DNA from: Actinomycetota bacterium
GTDB taxonomy: Bacteria; Actinomycetota; Thermoleophilia; Gaiellales; Gaiellaceae
Assembly (NCBI GenBank): GCA_003170995.1
Contig: PMXT01000162.1
Location: 1-18,361, forward strand
Direction of reading: 5' to 3'
DNA: 18,361 nt
The notes below the pieces were generated by a model. The model ran no database searches and was not told the origin of the DNA. It was given only the letters and a program-made list of their open reading frames with translations. A program made the translations under genes and the position numbers. This document shows, one piece after another, positions 8,736 to 14,637 of the stretch. The stretch's first letter is position 1; the number at the start of each line of letters is the position of its first letter.

Positions 8736-9472
8736 CAGTTCCCTTCCGTAGTCGATCCGTCTAGGTGTATGCCGCATTCGAGCTTGTCGGAGCCCGCCCA
8801 GCGTCCCGCCCGCTCCTCTTCGTCTGGCCGCGTCGGGCGTGTGCAGGGGATGCAGCCGATCGAGCGATAGCCCATATCGTGGAGCGGGTTGTATTCGATC
8901 TCGTTGACCTTGAGATAGGCCCAGACTCGTTTCTCGTCCCAGTCGGCGAAGGGGTGGATCCTCCAGAGGCGGTAGCGCTCCGACCACTGCACCTTCTTCA
9001 ACCCGGCACGGCTCGGTGATTGATCGCGACGGACACCCGAGATCCAGGCCCCATACGGCTCGAGCGCGCGCTCGAGCGGCTCGACCTTGCGAATGTGACA
9101 GCAGCGGTCGGGATCGCGCTCCCAGAGGTTTGCGCCCTCTTGCAGGTGCTGCTCGGCGACCGAGATGATCTTCGGCCGGATCAGATTCAGGCCGTAGCGC
9201 TCGACCAGGCGGTCGCGTAGTTCGTAGGTCTCGCGGAAGAAGAGCTCGGTGTCGAGCTCTATCACGTCGACCCGCAGGCCCAGCTCCGAGAGCATGTGCA
9301 CGAGCGCCGAGGACTGCTTCTGCCAGGAGCAGGTGAGGCAGAGTTTCTCTCCGAAGGTCTCGGCCGCCCAGCTCAGCAGCTCTTCCGCGGGCAGCGCCTC
9401 GAGCTCGTGCGCGAGTCTTTCGGCCAGCTCGGGCGAGTACTCGAGGCCGAGTTGTGGGCTACTTCCTGCCAA
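8735..9472 (-). CDS. cysH: APS/PAPS reductase, iron-sulfur type
   Basis: Reduces activated sulfate to sulfite using thioredoxin or a similar donor. The 245-aa protein shows the PP-loop-like region LTCSWQKQSSALVHM (46-60) and every cysteine of the 4Fe-4S form: C124-C125 (DRCCHIRK) and C207-x2-C210 (GCIPC), plus the catalytic C233 (ECGIH). The cluster cysteines are the mark of enzymes that prefer APS, though some also use PAPS. The start is read as TTG at 9472, which overlaps the comA stop by 14 nt; no ATG or GTG lies nearby in frame and homologous sequence begins shortly after. Context is a tight sulfur operon. Preference for APS is inferred. Confidence 0.94.
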   Translation of the reverse strand: MAGSSPQLGLEYSPELAERLAHELEALPAEELLSWAAETFGEKLCLTCSWQKQSSALVHMLSELGLRVDVIELDTELFFRETYELRDRLVERYGLNLIRPKIISVAEQHLQEGANLWERDPDRCCHIRKVEPLERALEPYGAWISGVRRDQSPSRAGLKKVQWSERYRLWRIHPFADWDEKRVWAYLKVNEIEYNPLHDMGYRSIGCIPCTRPTRPDEEERAGRWAGSDKLECGIHLDGSTTEGN

Positions 9473-10229
9473 GAACTGTCTTTAGCGTGTCGGAGCGAAG
9501 CCCGAGTCGAAGCGCCTCGAGACCTAGAGCCTCTTCAGGCGGAATGTTGCCGAGATTCACCTCACGACCATAGTGCGAGATGATCCAGGATTGAGCGGCC
9601 TTGACCGGCGCCTCGAAGATGAGATCGTTGATCGGAATTTCGTGCGCGATCTCCTCGACGAGCCCCGACCGCATCTCGCCCGATGGCCGGAAGATACCGG
9701 CGGTGCCGCCCTCTCTTCCTTCTGTGATCACCTTCTGGGAACCGGCGGCGAGCTCCTCCTTGATCCACTTGATCCACTCGTACGGCGCGAAAATGATCTC
9801 TGCGTCCTTCGAGCCGACTTCGGATAGGACGGTGAAGTCGCGCGCAAAATCGGCGATCAGCTCAAGTTTGCGATCGCGCGGGAGATCGATCGTGCCGTCC
9901 GAGATCTCAACGTGAGTGATGCCCTTGGACGACATCCAGCGCTTGTATCCATCGAGCTTGCCCAGGGTGAAGGAGACTTCGAAAAGAGTGCCGCCACAGA
10001 CGACCGGAGTCTCCAGCGAGCGGTAGAGGCTGATCTTCGCGTCGAGATTGCAGGTGATATACGAGGAGCCCCAGCCGAGCTTCACCACGTCTATGTAGTC
10101 GCCGGCGACCTCGTAGAGACCCTCGATGGCGGCGAGAGTCAATCCCTTGTCGAAGATGTACGTGATCCCCTGAGTGCGGGGCTTGCTGCAGCGCGGTGGG
10201 AGTTCGAGGAATCCGTCAGAGGCTGGCAT
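9459..10229 (-). CDS. comA: Phosphosulfolactate synthase (ComA) family protein
   Basis: ComA adds sulfite to phosphoenolpyruvate to give (2R)-phosphosulfolactate, the first step of coenzyme M synthesis in methanogens. The plant heat protein Hsa32 is a homologue, so function within the family is not uniform. The 256-aa protein looks like a single TIM-barrel: FLELPPR (6-13), GITYIFDKG (21-29), VVKLGWGSSYI (about 48-58), CGGTLFEV (about 78-85), THVEISDGTI (about 104-113) and SEVGSKDAE (about 135-143). The frame is open up to 10535, but the extension is low-complexity shadow sequence. ATG at 10229 has GGAG upstream and family-like length. It overlaps a 49-aa gene by 14 nt upstream and cysH downstream. 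No ComB or ComC is in the window. Confidence 0.85.
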   Translation of the reverse strand: MPASDGFLELPPRCSKPRTQGITYIFDKGLTLAAIEGLYEVAGDYIDVVKLGWGSSYITCNLDAKISLYRSLETPVVCGGTLFEVSFTLGKLDGYKRWMSSKGITHVEISDGTIDLPRDRKLELIADFARDFTVLSEVGSKDAEIIFAPYEWIKWIKEELAAGSQKVITEGREGGTAGIFRPSGEMRSGLVEEIAHEIPINDLIFEAPVKAAQSWIISHYGREVNLGNIPPEEALGLEALRLGLRSDTLKTVLGRK

Positions 10230-10365
10230 CGATGATCTCCAATCTTTTTCGGGCAGTTTCCTGAATGTTGTGACGAACGAAGTTTCTACGACTGTCGATG
10301 CCGACGGTGAGAGGATCGAAATCCCCGACACGTTCGGCGAGGAGCTCGAGGCTCTGTACCGGCAT
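10216..10365 (-). CDS. 49-aa small protein, sulfur operon gene 2
   Basis: I found this short frame by hand. The ATG at 10365 follows directly after the TAG stop of the upstream 90-aa gene (TAGATG), and it runs to TGA at 10216, overlapping the comA start by 14 nt. The product begins MPVQSLELLAERVGDFDPLT, is rich in charged residues, and its C-terminal half (about 28-46) can form an amphipathic helix. It has no signal peptide or membrane segment and matches no family I recognise. Exact junctions on both sides argue for a real, translationally coupled gene. Its GC content at third positions is lower than in comA or cysH, so it could instead be a coupling leader for comA. Confidence 0.55.
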   Translation of the reverse strand: MPVQSLELLAERVGDFDPLTVGIDSRRNFVRHNIQETARKRLEIIDASL

Positions 10366-10638
10366 CTAGCGCTCCTTCTCTCGGGCAGCGTCGGCGGCAC
10401 GTGTGAGTCTGAGCGCCAGTCGTTCGGTTGTTCTCGGATCCATGAACACCTCCAACTCCCCGTCCATCTCGTGCGCGACGACGAGTGAAACGCTACCCTC
10501 TCCGGTCGCACAAGCGTAAACGAGAACTTCGTCACCGGTATCGAGACTCTCGAAACGAAGTGCGTCGTCGTTCAGCTCGCTGTCGTTCTCGTTCAGTTCG
10601 ACGTCGTCCAGCGCTGTCTCCTCCCGAAAAGAATCCAA
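10366..10638 (-). CDS. 90-aa acidic hypothetical protein, sulfur operon gene 1
   Basis: This small soluble protein has a very acidic N-terminus (about residues 6-26, rich in D, E and N). It then shows what look like several beta strands (GDEVLVYACA, SVSLVVAHEM, ELEVFMD) and ends in a charged helix (TERLALRLTRAADAAREKER). I do not recognise the family. The start is TTG at 10638; there is no in-frame ATG or GTG before the first upstream stop, and the strong GGGAGGAG lies inside the gene, so the true start may be slightly later. It is first in the sulfur operon and its stop abuts the next ATG. A regulatory or chaperone-like role would be a guess. Confidence 0.6.
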   Translation of the reverse strand: MDSFREETALDDVELNENDSELNDDALRFESLDTGDEVLVYACATGEGSVSLVVAHEMDGELEVFMDPRTTERLALRLTRAADAAREKER

Positions 10639-10783
10639 TCCGCTCCGTTCGTGTAGCGCCCAAGCGCAAAATACCCGCCCTGAAGAATAGCCTCTGGAGC
10701 CTCCGCTGCGTTAAGAAACCGTTATTCCCACCATATGCTCTTCTAATCGACGAAGGGTTTCGCGACAGCCATCCGCGGGCCTT

Positions 10784-11020
10784 TCAGTCGATCGCTTGGA
10801 CAAGCTCGCGCCTCGGCCCGAGATGCTCGTGTCGCTCGAAGCGCATGAGCGGAAGCCGGTCGAGCTGGCGCACAGCGGGTTTGGCAGGGGGCCCGGCGTC
10901 CGAATGCGCCGTGGAACGAGGTTCCGATCGCGTCTGCTCGGTGGTGTGAGAACTGCAGCCCGTGACGGCGATTACGCCTACTAGAAGTGCCGCGAAAATC
11001 CTGGCCGGGATCTTCGGCAT
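10784..11020 (-). CDS. Small putative lipoprotein
   Basis: The 78-aa product starts MPKIPARIFAALLVGVIAV and has a lipobox VTGC with the lipidation cysteine at residue 22, so it should be exported and anchored in the membrane as a lipoprotein. The mature part (about 57 aa) is hydrophilic, rich in R, E, P and H, and matches no family I know. The frame is open upstream to 11632, but that part is shadow sequence; ATG at 11020 is the only start that places a signal peptide at the N-terminus. The mature part is short and of uncertain character, so a truncated gene is possible. It follows the serine hydrolase on the same strand. Confidence 0.55.
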   Translation of the reverse strand: MPKIPARIFAALLVGVIAVTGCSSHTTEQTRSEPRSTAHSDAGPPAKPAVRQLDRLPLMRFERHEHLGPRRELVQAID

Positions 11021-11025
11021 CGTTT

Positions 11026-11056
11026 CTTCTCGAGAAGCTTCGTGGGCGCGCGAAGC
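11026..11056. repeat. Two adjoining hairpins before lipoprotein start
   Basis: CTTCTCGAGAAG (11026-11037) is a perfect 12-bp palindrome. It adjoins a second dyad with arms GCTTCG (11037-11042) and CGAAGC (11051-11056). On the plus strand the second hairpin is followed by CTTTT, but no plus-strand gene ends there, so a terminator role is doubtful. Both lie in the likely leader of the lipoprotein gene. Confidence 0.35.
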
Positions 11057-11061
11057 CTTTT

Positions 11062-11109
11062 GAACTCGAATCAAAAAGAAGCACTCTGTCGCCATTCTGA
11101 TTCGAGCTC
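11062..11109. repeat. Long inverted repeat upstream of lipoprotein gene
   Basis: Arms GAACTCGAATCA (11062-11073) and TGATTCGAGCTC (11098-11109) pair at 11 of 12 positions around a 24-nt spacer. It lies in the 259-bp gap between serine hydrolase and lipoprotein, about 40-90 nt upstream of the lipoprotein start. It may be a pair of operator half-sites. The rest of the gap holds only short GC-rich dyads. Confidence 0.45.
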
Positions 11110-11279
11110 TTTTAGCGGAAGAGGCGGCACCGTATCGAGGCAGCTTGAATCCGACGGTGAAACAGGCACGCCTTTGTCGGGGGGGCGGTTGACCCTCGAC
11201 AACCGGCGCCGACTGTCGCGTCGCATGACTCTGCCCTCGCATACAGCCGCCCGCGCCCCGGTCTCTGGGAGACGACTTC

Positions 11280-12695
11280 TCAGGAGCGGGCGAGCAACGC
11301 GAGCGCGCTCTCGGCGGCCGAGAGCGCGGGGAAGAGGTCGATCTCTCGTCTCGGATCGTTGAGCACGATCGCGAGAACGAAGGCGCGACCGTCCCGGCGC
11401 TGCAGATACCACGAGAACGCGAGCACGCCTGGCTCGCTTCCTCCCTTGTAGGCGACGTAGCGCCAAACCTTGACATCGATCGGGACGCCCGGGTTCTTCG
11501 AGAGGATTGCCCGGATCGGCGCGAGCTTCGGCTTGCGCGCGAGTCTCTGCAACCCGACCATCGCCCGGCCCAGGTCGGCAGGCGAGGCGAACCACTCGAT
11601 CCTGTCGATGAAACGTGGCTTGTTCCAGACAACGCCCGCGGTCGAGAGCGGGATCGCGTCGACGCGCTTGAGCAGGTGCCGCCGCGTCTTGGAACCAGCT
11701 CGCACGTAAGCGCGAACGAGCCCGGCCGGCGCGTCGAGCTTCAGCACAAACGCCTCGCGCGTCGTCAGCAAGGGAGCATTCCGCCGCGCCGCGTGGTCGC
11801 CGAGTCTCAGTGACGCTTTCTCGACCGCCCTGCGTCCGAGCCGCCTGATCAGGTGGTCGGCGGCGGTGTTGTCGCTGCTGGCGATCATCCGCTGCGTGTA
11901 GTACTTGAGCGAGAAGCGCTTGCCGGCCGGCGCGTCCTGCAGCACGCCCGTGGAAATGCTCTTCCACGCCTCGCGGATCGCCAGCTTCTCTTGCCAGCGT
12001 GCCTTTCCGGACTCGATCGCCGTGGCGAGCGCTCCCAGCACATAGAGCTTGAAAGCGGATCCGATCGCACCGGTACGCGTGGGGTGGAACGCGCGGATCG
12101 TCTTGAGACGTCCCTTTCGCACTTCGGCGGCGAGAATGCTCGGGTGGCCGGCCTCCTTCGAGAGCATTTGAACCACCGTTCGCCAGGTCGCTCCCTTTTT
12201 TGCCGCCACTCGAATGAACAGCCCCTCGATCAGGTACGGCGAGACTGCCGCGACGTCGATCGCCATACGAAAGCTCGCTCCCGCGGCGCCGTCGAGAAGC
12301 GCGACCAGCTGGAAGTCGGTCGATGACCCTTCGAGTCCCGCGTAATGAAACGGTCCCTCGGTTTCGATCTGCGCCAGCTCGAGAGTCAGCGTCGACGACG
12401 GGACAGTGTTCAAGAAGACTTCCGAGAAATGCGCCTGAAGCTCTGCTTCCGTCGGCGCTCGGCCCGAGTTCAGTAACGTCAGCATCCAAGCGAGCTGTTG
12501 CCCGGCCGGCGTACCCGGCACCTGAGGCTCGCTGCTCGGAGCGGCGATCGTCTGGGATTGCGTACGAGCCGCCGCGCGAAACGCGTGGCCTGTCACGGTA
12601 GATGGCGCGATCAGGAGCAGTCCCGCGGAGCAACACACAAGCGCGATCAGGCGGCGCCTCGAGACGAGGTATCGAGAGCTCAATTTCGGTCGCAT
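11280..12695 (-). CDS. Secreted serine hydrolase, beta-lactamase-like
   Basis: The 471-aa protein has an N-terminal export signal (basic RRR at 13-15, then hydrophobic 16-36). A domain of about 110 residues follows (roughly 60-165), resembling the small N-terminal domain of the clavulanate-cluster ORF12 protein. The catalytic domain (about 195-470) has all three penicillin-recognising motifs: SAFK (S213, K216), SDN (274-276) and KGG (417-419). The family includes class A beta-lactamases and esterases; no Glu166-type motif is evident to me, so beta-lactam hydrolysis is not assured. Start ATG at 12695 has no clear Shine-Dalgarno. It probably acts on cell-wall or small ester substrates outside the membrane. 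The resemblance to ORF12 is from memory, not a search. Confidence 0.85.
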   Translation of the reverse strand: MRPKLSSRYLVSRRRLIALVCCSAGLLLIAPSTVTGHAFRAAARTQSQTIAAPSSEPQVPGTPAGQQLAWMLTLLNSGRAPTEAELQAHFSEVFLNTVPSSTLTLELAQIETEGPFHYAGLEGSSTDFQLVALLDGAAGASFRMAIDVAAVSPYLIEGLFIRVAAKKGATWRTVVQMLSKEAGHPSILAAEVRKGRLKTIRAFHPTRTGAIGSAFKLYVLGALATAIESGKARWQEKLAIREAWKSISTGVLQDAPAGKRFSLKYYTQRMIASSDNTAADHLIRRLGRRAVEKASLRLGDHAARRNAPLLTTREAFVLKLDAPAGLVRAYVRAGSKTRRHLLKRVDAIPLSTAGVVWNKPRFIDRIEWFASPADLGRAMVGLQRLARKPKLAPIRAILSKNPGVPIDVKVWRYVAYKGGSEPGVLAFSWYLQRRDGRAFVLAIVLNDPRREIDLFPALSAAESALALLARS

Positions 12696-12710
12696 CGAAT
12701 CGTGCCGAGA

Positions 12711-12845
12711 CTAGCAACAAGATCGCGAGGCGGCCGCGCTGCGTTTCCCGCTTGGGCCGACGACCTCGTAACCCGCCTCTTCGAGGAGATGCGCCATTCC
12801 TTCCCTCGAGAGCACCGGATCGTCGACTGTCAGAACGGTGGTCAC
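12711..12845 (-). pseudogene. Response-regulator N-terminal remnant (NarL/FixJ-like)
   Basis: From GTG at 12845 the frame reads VTTVLTVDDPVLSREGMAHL and continues to EAGYEVVG, the start of a receiver domain with its acidic pair. It then loses similarity and stops at 12711. A shift of one base after EVVG restores receiver-like sequence (AQAGNAARPPRDLV), which indicates a frameshift followed by truncation. The phospho-acceptor aspartate and the output domain are absent. It lies between the LysR gene and the serine hydrolase. The 115 nt between it and LysR holds nothing else I can support. Confidence 0.6.
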
Positions 12846-12960
12846 AGGCTCATCGCGGCACACGTATCGACTCTCGCCAGTACGGCCACCCACACACTTC
12901 CCAACCGGATGACCGACCTCCAGCAGGGCGGGAATCGAGTCGAGGCGCGGAGCCTCGAGA

Positions 12961-13860
12961 TCAAGTGAGGCGCTCGCGCGCGAAGGCTAGAAACGCCTCC
13001 GCGACCCGAGTGGGCGAGCGTCCGCTGGCTTGCACGATCGATATTTCGCGGGCAGGATCGAGGCCTTCCACGCGGGCGCAAGCCAGTTGACCCGCCGCCA
13101 GTTCGGCCTCGAGTGCCGAGTGTGAGATGAATGCGACGCCATAACCGGCGACCACAGCCGAGCGCACCGATTCCTGAAGCCCGAGCTCGAGACGAACGTC
13201 GAGGTCACGCAAGCGCACGCCGTGCTTGCGCAGCTCGTCTTCAAGTAGCTGTCTCACGCCGGCGCCCTCCTGCATGACGATCAGCGGCTCGCTACGAAAC
13301 TCCTCGAGCGAGATCGTGCGCCCGGCGAAGCGATGACTGGACGTACAGGCGAGAACAACGTCGTCGCGGAAGAATGGCTCGAAGACGACGCCTCGATGCT
13401 TGCGAGCGGCGCCGACGACGCCGAGCTCGAGCTCTCTCTCGGCCACGCGCTCGACCACGGTCTGGGTGTCGAAGATGGATAGAGCGATCGAAACCGCCGG
13501 CGAGTGGCGCTGAAACTCGCAGAGCAAAAGAGGCAACACGTGATCGCCCGGCCCCGTCGAGGAGCCGATCTCGAGCCGGCCTTTCAGCTCTCCCTCATCG
13601 ACGCCGGCGACCTCGTCCAGCAGCTGCTCCTCGAGCGCGATCAAACGTTGCGCGCCACGGTAGAGACGCTGCCCGGCCTCGGTCGGCTCGACCCGTCGTC
13701 CCGAACGATCGAGCAGCCGGTGCCCGAACCGCTCTTCGAGCGCTCGTATCTGCATGCTGACGGCCGGCTGAGTCACGCCCAACCGCTCGGCGGCTTGCGA
13801 GAAGCTGTGCTGCTCGACGACCGCGCAGAAAGCCGCTAGCTGGCGCGTATCCATAAACAC
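12961..13860 (-). CDS. LysR-family transcriptional regulator
   Basis: This 299-aa protein has a winged helix-turn-helix at residues 4-65 (FSQAAERLGVTQPAVSMQIR, 20-39). An effector-binding domain of the periplasmic-binding-protein type follows (about 93-295), with the usual LEIGSSTGPGDHVLP entry strand. LysR proteins act as tetramers that respond to a small co-inducer and often control a neighbouring gene and themselves. The effector is unknown. Related proteins include CysB/CysL and CbbR types, and a link to the sulfur operon downstream on the same strand is conceivable but unproven. The start may be GTG at 13860 or ATG at 13854; neither has a Shine-Dalgarno. A T-N11-A dyad covers both starts. 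Confidence 0.92.
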   Translation of the reverse strand: MFMDTRQLAAFCAVVEQHSFSQAAERLGVTQPAVSMQIRALEERFGHRLLDRSGRRVEPTEAGQRLYRGAQRLIALEEQLLDEVAGVDEGELKGRLEIGSSTGPGDHVLPLLLCEFQRHSPAVSIALSIFDTQTVVERVAERELELGVVGAARKHRGVVFEPFFRDDVVLACTSSHRFAGRTISLEEFRSEPLIVMQEGAGVRQLLEDELRKHGVRLRDLDVRLELGLQESVRSAVVAGYGVAFISHSALEAELAAGQLACARVEGLDPAREISIVQASGRSPTRVAEAFLAFARERLT

Positions 13861-13869
13861 ATATTATGG
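13851..13869. promoter_or_regulatory. Putative LysR operator (T-N11-A dyad)
   Basis: CCATAA (13851-13856) and TTATGG (13864-13869) are perfect 6-bp arms around a 7-nt spacer, containing a T-N11-A core. It covers both possible LysR start codons and overlaps a minus-strand CATAAT that could be a -10 box. This suggests autorepression; the site is also about 75 nt from the divergent sugar transferase start. Confidence 0.5.
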
Positions 13870-13897
13870 CGTGGAGTAGTTCATCCTCTACGTGTCG

Positions 13898-13912
13898 ACG
13901 CGCGCAGCGCGT
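13898..13912. repeat. GC-rich hairpin before sugar transferase
   Basis: ACGCGC (13898-13903), loop GCA, and GCGCGT (13907-13912) form a perfect 6-bp stem followed by TT. It lies 30 nt before the GTG at 13942. It may be a weak terminator for upstream plus-strand transcripts, or chance in GC-rich DNA. Confidence 0.25.
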
Positions 13913-13941
13913 TTCGATCATCGGACGGATATCCTCGGGCC

Positions 13942-14613
13942 GTGAAACAGGAGAGCCTTCAGGCGCGTTACTCCCGGCTGGCGGAGGAGTCCCCAGACAG
14001 CCGCGGAGTCGATCGGGCGCTACGTTTCCTCGACTTTCTCTTCTCTTCTTTGTTTCTGCTTATCTCGCTCCCGCTCGTCGTTCTGATAGTCCCCGTCATC
14101 CTGATCACCAGCGGTACGCCAGTTCTTTACCGAGGCGAGCGAGTCGGACGAATGGGCCGTGTGTTCTCGATGATCAAGTTCCGCACGCTCAGGCGTGGGG
14201 CCGAGAGCCGACTCGGTCCTTATCTCGGTTCGGAGCTGGTCGAGCGCACACGCGCTGAATACACGGCGATCGGGCGTTGGCTCAGAGCCACACAACTCGA
14301 TGAGATCCCGCAGCTTTGGAACGTACTCAAAGGCGACATGAGCCTGGTCGGACCACGACCGATCCGGCCGCGCTTCTTCGAAGAGCTCGCCGCCGAGCTG
14401 CCCGCCTACTGGCAGCGCCTGGTCATGCGACCGGGGCTGACGGGCTTCGCCCAGGTGCGCAAAGGCTACGAGACCTCCTGGGCCGAAAAGCTCGCCCACG
14501 ACCTCGAGTACATCGCCGATCGCTCCGTCCCCCTCTACCTGCGCACGCTCGCGGCGACCGGCTGGCGCGTGCTACGCCAGTCGCTGCGAGGGCTGGCGCG
14601 GCCGCGCGAGTAG
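13942..14613 (+). CDS. Initiating sugar transferase (phosphoglycosyl transferase)
   Basis: This 223-aa monotopic phosphoglycosyl transferase moves a sugar-1-phosphate from a UDP-sugar to a polyprenyl phosphate, the first membrane step of glycan assembly. It has a single hydrophobic membrane hairpin (about 31-56), then KFRTLR (79-84), the catalytic Asp-Glu pair D120-E121 (LDEIPQLWN), DMSLVGPRP (132-140), RPGLTGFAQV (163-172) and DLEYIADRSVPLYLRTL (187-203). The length fits the short PglC/WcaJ-catalytic-domain form. The GTG start has no Shine-Dalgarno; TATCCT lies 6 nt upstream, which suits a leaderless start. It is 24 nt from asnB. The sugar is not readable from the sequence. Confidence 0.93.
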   Translation: MKQESLQARYSRLAEESPDSRGVDRALRFLDFLFSSLFLLISLPLVVLIVPVILITSGTPVLYRGERVGRMGRVFSMIKFRTLRRGAESRLGPYLGSELVERTRAEYTAIGRWLRATQLDEIPQLWNVLKGDMSLVGPRPIRPRFFEELAAELPAYWQRLVMRPGLTGFAQVRKGYETSWAEKLAHDLEYIADRSVPLYLRTLAATGWRVLRQSLRGLARPRE

Positions 14614-14623
14614 AGATCCAAAC

Positions 14624-14629
14624 TAGACT
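14624..14629 (+). promoter_or_regulatory. Putative -10 box for leaderless asnB
   Basis: TAGACT stands 8 nt before the asnB GTG start, and no Shine-Dalgarno is seen between them. The same hexamer is the -10 box of the groES promoter at 18253-18258. No good -35 is visible (17 nt upstream is GCCGCG), so confidence is limited. Confidence 0.35.
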
Positions 14630-14637
14630 CCCTCCCC

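Noticed and set aside
8736..8987. N-terminal extension of CysC to a 301-aa protein
   Set aside because: The extra 84 residues lie fully inside cysH in another frame and have no CysC similarity; ATG at 8735 has a Shine-Dalgarno sequence.
10230..10535. N-terminal extension of ComA to 358 aa
   Set aside because: The extension is S/R-rich shadow sequence across the 49-aa and 90-aa genes; ATG at 10229 fits family length.
10700..10745. Second copy of the LysR dyad in the sulfur-operon leader
   Set aside because: AT-rich sequence with TTAT and ATA is there, but the arms do not match CCATAA-N7-TTATGG, so a LysR link to the operon is unsupported.
10639..10783. SAM-type or other sulfur riboswitch ahead of the sulfur operon
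   Set aside because: I looked for SAM-I-like conserved cores and a terminator hairpin with a T-run and found none; no convincing promoter either.
11071..12720. 549-aa minus-strand frame over the serine hydrolase
   Set aside because: It is an R/A/G-rich shadow; the overlapping frame has a signal peptide and all catalytic motifs.
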